64,000 nucleotides of DNA from Thalassovita mangrovi. GTDB taxonomy: Bacteria > Pseudomonadota > Alphaproteobacteria > Rhodobacterales > Rhodobacteraceae. A program made the translations under genes and the position numbers. The stretch lies in assembly GCF_009857745.1 (NCBI RefSeq), contig NZ_WWEN01000004.1, positions 366,591-430,590 on the forward strand, given 5' to 3'. This document shows positions 61,151 through 64,000 of the stretch, in pieces. Each line of letters begins with the position of its first letter. Position 1 is the first letter of the stretch. The notes under the pieces were generated by a model. It searched no databases, had not been told where the DNA came from, and worked only from the letters and a program-made list of their open reading frames with translations.

Positions 61151-62718
61151 GCGGTTTCCTTCAGGGTTTTGTCGCGCAGGGCGATGGCCTCGGCCAGGGT
61201 CAGCATGCTGCGTTCGCCGTGTTCGCCGGTGCTGTCGGGGAAATCGCTGCGGTAATGGGCGCCGCGCGATTCCTCGCGCATCAGCGCGGCGGCGGCGATC
61301 AAAGTGGCGGTGGCGGTCATGTTCAGGAAGGCCGGGCAATCGGCGTTTTCCGCTTCCAGCCGCGCGATGATTTTCAGCGCCCGTTTCAGACCGTCCGCAT
61401 CGCGCACCACGCCCACGTTGTCGGTCATGCAGCGACGCAATTCGTCCACCGCCGCTTCATCCGGCGGGAAACTGTCGGGCTGGAAATCGGGGGTAATTTC
61501 CGGCGCGGCTTTCGTCGCTTCGCCCAGGGCGTCCTCGATGCCTTCGGAACAGATGCGGGCATAGACCAATGCCTCCAGCAGCCCGTTCGAGGCCAGACGG
61601 TTAGCGCCGTGCAGCCCGGTCGAGGACGCTTCGCCGCAGACCCAGAGGTTTTTCAGGCTGGAATGGCCCTGCATGTCGGTGGCGATGCCGCCCATGTGGT
61701 AATGCGCCGCTGCCGCCACCGGGATCGGGTCGTGCACCGGGTCGATGCCGGCGCGCGCGCAGGCCTCGGCCACCGCCGGGAACTGGGTCAACACCTTGTC
61801 GCCCAGCACCGCGCGGGTGTCGAGCATCGGGCGCTTGCCCGCCTGGGTCTGGGCATAGATGGCGCGGGCCACGATATCGCGCGGGGCGAGTTCCGCATCG
61901 GGATGGATGCCCAGCATGAAGCGTTCGCCATCGGAATTGATCAGCGTCGCGCCTTCGCCGCGCAAGGCTTCGGTCGCCAGCGGCGCGGGGTCCTGGCCCA
62001 CGTCGATGGCGGTGGGGTGGAATTGCACGAATTCGGCGTCGCCGATCACCGCGCCCGCGCGTGCCGCCATGCCGATCACCTGGCCGCGGATGCGCGCCGG
62101 GTTGGTGGTCAGCTTGTAAAGCCCGCCCGATCCGCCGCCCGCCATAAGGTAGGCCGCGCCGCGCAGCAGTATGGGGTCGGACCGTTCCGCCCCCGAGGTT
62201 TCGATCCAGATGCCGGTGACGGCGCCGTCCTCGGCTTCCAGCCCCGAGGCCATGACGCCTTCGAGAACTTGCACCGATTGGGTTTCGCGCACCCGCGCGA
62301 TCAGCGCCTTCATGATCTCGGCCCCGGCCTGATCGCCCTTCACCCGCACCACGCGGGCGAAGCTGTGCGCCGCTTCGCGCGACAGCACGTATTGGCCCTT
62401 TTCGTCGCGGTCGAACGGCGTGCCCATATCGGTCAGATCAAGGATATGTTCGCGCGCTTCTTGGGTGACCTGAGCGGCGACCTTGGGATCGACGGTGCCA
62501 GCGCCGGCGCGCAGCGTGTCGCGCGAATGGTTTTCGGGGCTGTCGGTCGGGTCCATCGCGGCGGCGACGCCGCCCTGGGCCCAGGCCGAACTGGCCCCTT
62601 CGCCCAGCGTTTCGGGCGAAATCATCACCACCGGGTAGGGCGCCAGTTTCAGCGCCGCGTAAAGCGCGCCCATTCCGCCGCCGACGATGACAATGCGATC
62701 GGTCGTGATCTCCTGCAT
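61147..62718 (-). CDS. nadB: L-aspartate oxidase
   Basis: Oxidises aspartate to iminoaspartate with FAD. 523 residues from ATG 62718 (TTG nine bases earlier is less likely). FAD-binding VIVGGGMGALYAALKLA at the N-terminus; SSAWAQGGVAAAM; EFVQFHPTAI; HYHMGGIATDMQGHSSLKNL; GEASSTGLHGANRLASNGLLE. The family-specific REESRGAHYRSDFP closes the protein. Slightly shorter than the E. coli enzyme (540). Coupled to nadC. Confidence 0.96.
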   Translation of the reverse strand: MQEITTDRIVIVGGGMGALYAALKLAPYPVVMISPETLGEGASSAWAQGGVAAAMDPTDSPENHSRDTLRAGAGTVDPKVAAQVTQEAREHILDLTDMGTPFDRDEKGQYVLSREAAHSFARVVRVKGDQAGAEIMKALIARVRETQSVQVLEGVMASGLEAEDGAVTGIWIETSGAERSDPILLRGAAYLMAGGGSGGLYKLTTNPARIRGQVIGMAARAGAVIGDAEFVQFHPTAIDVGQDPAPLATEALRGEGATLINSDGERFMLGIHPDAELAPRDIVARAIYAQTQAGKRPMLDTRAVLGDKVLTQFPAVAEACARAGIDPVHDPIPVAAAAHYHMGGIATDMQGHSSLKNLWVCGEASSTGLHGANRLASNGLLEALVYARICSEGIEDALGEATKAAPEITPDFQPDSFPPDEAAVDELRRCMTDNVGVVRDADGLKRALKIIARLEAENADCPAFLNMTATATLIAAAALMREESRGAHYRSDFPDSTGEHGERSMLTLAEAIALRDKTLKETA

Positions 62719-62746
62719 CCGCTGCAATCCTTCAGAAGGCCCGTTG

Positions 62747-63799
62747 TTAGATACCCAGCTGCTTCGACAGGTCGATCATGCGCTGAACCGCCAGCCGGGC
62801 CTTTTCGGCCACCGCCTTGTCGACCTCGACCGGGGTGGTCATGGTATGCAGCGAATAAAGAACCTTTTCCAGCGTGATCTTCTTCATGAAGGGGCACATG
62901 TTGCAGGGGCCGACGAAATCGACCTCGGGCAGCGCGTCGGAAATGTTCGAGGCCATCGAACATTCGGTGACCAGCATCGCTTTTTCCGGCTTTTCGTTTT
63001 CCACATAGGAAATGATGCCGCTGGTTGATCCGGAATAATCGGCCTCGGCCACCACGTCGGGCGGGCATTCGGGATGCGCGATGATGCGGGTGCCCGGGTT
63101 CCATTCGCGGAATTCGATCAGGTCCTGGGCGGTATATTGTTCGTGCACGATGCACGACCCTTCCCACCACACGATCTTCTTGCCCGGCACCTGTTTCGCC
63201 ACGTTCTGCGCCAGGTACTGGTCGGGGGTCATGATCACGGTGTCGCTGTCCTGCGCCGCCACGATCTGGGCGGCGTTCGATGAGGTGCAGCAGATATCCG
63301 AAGCGGCCTTCACATCGGCGGTGGTGTTCACATAGGTGACCACTGGCGCGCCGGGATACTTGGCGCGCATCTGTTCGACCCCTTCGGCGGTGATGGAGGA
63401 GGCCAGCGAACAGCCCGCCTCCATATCCGGCATCAGCACGATCTTCTGCGGATTGAGGATCTTCGAGGTCTCGGCCATGAAATGCACGCCGCATTGCACG
63501 ATGACGTCTTCTTCGACCTCGGTCGCCTTGATCGCCAGCTGCAGGCTGTCGCCGACATAATCGGCAACGCCGTGATAGATGTCGGGCGTCATGTAGTTAT
63601 GCGCCAGGATGACCGCGCCGCGCTTTTTCTTCAGCGCGTTGATCGCCACCACGTAGGGGGCATAGACGGCCCAGTCGGCGGGCGTGACGACACGATCCAT
63701 CCGGGCATAGATGTCTTTGGTGGCCTCGGCGAGCTCCAGCGACGGGGCGAGATCGTAATGTTCGGCGAGATCGGCGCGAACGGTCGAGAGGTCGAGCAA
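62747..63799 (-). CDS. nadA: Quinolinate synthase
   Basis: Condenses iminoaspartate with DHAP to quinolinate on a [4Fe-4S] cluster. 350 residues from TTG 63799, with GGAGGA seven bases upstream; upstream in-frame codons to 63925 run into the artefactual right end. Cluster cysteines: VQCGVHFMAE, the CCTSSNA block and GPCNMCPFMKK. Other blocks: AHNYMTPDIYHGVADYVGDSL, PDMEAGCSLASS, HPECPPDV, GSTSGII. Length matches the family. First of nadA-nadB-nadC. Confidence 0.95.
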   Translation of the reverse strand: MLDLSTVRADLAEHYDLAPSLELAEATKDIYARMDRVVTPADWAVYAPYVVAINALKKKRGAVILAHNYMTPDIYHGVADYVGDSLQLAIKATEVEEDVIVQCGVHFMAETSKILNPQKIVLMPDMEAGCSLASSITAEGVEQMRAKYPGAPVVTYVNTTADVKAASDICCTSSNAAQIVAAQDSDTVIMTPDQYLAQNVAKQVPGKKIVWWEGSCIVHEQYTAQDLIEFREWNPGTRIIAHPECPPDVVAEADYSGSTSGIISYVENEKPEKAMLVTECSMASNISDALPEVDFVGPCNMCPFMKKITLEKVLYSLHTMTTPVEVDKAVAEKARLAVQRMIDLSKQLGI

Positions 63800-63845
63800 C
63801 CGACTATCCTCCAGCAGTGGCTTGCGGGCCTCATATATGTGGAAA

Positions 63846-63861
63846 CTACGGTATTTGCTAG
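63846..63861. promoter_or_regulatory. Dyad upstream of nadA
   Basis: CTACGGTATTTGCTAG, with CTA-N10-TAG symmetry, 46 bp upstream of the TTG start. It could be an operator for a nad repressor; only the outer bases are symmetric, so confidence is low. Confidence 0.25.
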
Positions 63862-63898
63862 GGGAATCGAAAGATGTGGCGATTATTGTTCTTTTCAG

Positions 63899-64000
63899 GC
63901 GGGGGGCGGATTTGCACCGATGCACGGCCGGGCGGGGGGCGCCCGGCGCGCGCCGGTTTTTTTTTTTTAGGGTTAGGGTTAGGGTTAGGGAAAGAGTGTA
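63899..64000. other. Probable non-genomic contig end (low complexity, TTAGGG units, adapter)
   Basis: From about 63899 the sequence becomes G-run-rich (GGGGGGCGG, GGGCGGGGGGCGCCC), then T12 (63957-63968), four TTAGGG units (63967-63990), and TAGGGAAAGAGTGTA at 63986-64000, an exact 15-base match to the reverse complement of part of the Illumina universal adapter. This is typical of a read-through artefact at a contig edge rather than biology. The exact boundary of genuine sequence is unclear. Confidence 0.85.

Noticed and set aside
61219-62877. 552-codon plus-strand frame opposite nadB
   Set aside because: nadB motifs are complete on the minus strand; no motif is seen in the antisense frame.
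63967-63990. Genuine telomere of a linear replicon
   Set aside because: Only four TTAGGG units, followed directly by a sequencing adapter match and preceded by low complexity; bacterial linear replicons do not use this repeat.

Overview
The window is a high-GC, gene-dense stretch of an alphaproteobacterial chromosome, almost certainly from the Rhodobacterales (Roseobacter/Paracoccus-type). The pointers are the codon bias, the surE-pcm-nlpD block, a MlaE/MlaF pair coupled to alr, the imelysin/di-heme/DUF1513/HemP iron operon, DctPQM TRAP transport, cox-type molybdoenzyme maturation genes, and several glycosyltransferases with a DVDEF motif. Most genes are packed into short operons with ATGA or TGATG overlaps. 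No rRNA, tRNA, CRISPR array, insertion sequence or prophage was seen. All calls are from reading the sequence; no database search was possible.

Layout. 1-5.7 kb: a foldback element, arsenite methyltransferase, an SDR lacking its catalytic Tyr/Lys, a Hint-domain protein, a P-loop protein and prfC. 5.7-9.6 kb: an AT-richer orphan gene, a CHEC-motif protein and two tandem glycosyltransferases. 9.8-14.8 kb: a DEAD-box helicase, then (minus) SDR-surE-pcm-nlpD. 14.9-17.7 kb: a LysR regulator divergent from cupin, Tat-exported cyclophilin-like and SDR genes. 17.7-25.7 kb: purF, a winged-helix/hydrolase fusion, a Na/Pi symporter-like protein, cvpA and radA. 25.8-33 kb: a PqiA-like protein, mlaF-mlaE-alr, dnaB, pyrE and pyrC. 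33-39.4 kb: a hydrolase-like protein and a coupled four-gene glycosyltransferase/sulfotransferase operon. 39.6-45.9 kb: MoxR/CoxD, CoxE, a methyltransferase, a split YeeE/YedE transporter, XdhC and a molybdopterin-binding protein. 46.6-49.8 kb: a TRAP transporter. 49.9-55.3 kb: a six-gene iron/heme operon. 55.5-58.8 kb: convergent mnmH and an FAD-domain/SelD fusion. 58.9-63.8 kb: a CysG with a truncated second half, then nadA-nadB-nadC.

Functional links. nadABC make the NAD pyridine ring from aspartate; pyrC/pyrE/purF supply nucleotides; SelD makes selenophosphate for MnmH to modify tRNA; the imelysin operon appears devoted to periplasmic iron acquisition; the CoxD/CoxE/XdhC set should mature a molybdenum hydroxylase encoded elsewhere. 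The glycosyltransferase/sulfotransferase operon looks like a module making a sulfated surface glycan and is the least characterised coherent unit here.

The last ~100 bases are probably not genomic. They run from G-rich low complexity into a T12 tract, four TTAGGG units, and a 15-base exact match to the reverse complement of part of the Illumina universal adapter. The right edge should be treated as an untrimmed contig end. No strongly supported new defence or mobile system was found; the best novelty candidates are the sulfotransferase-glycosyltransferase fusion operon, the winged-helix/hydrolase fusion, the truncated CysG, the 17-bp inverted-repeat element at the left edge and a dispersed intergenic repeat family.
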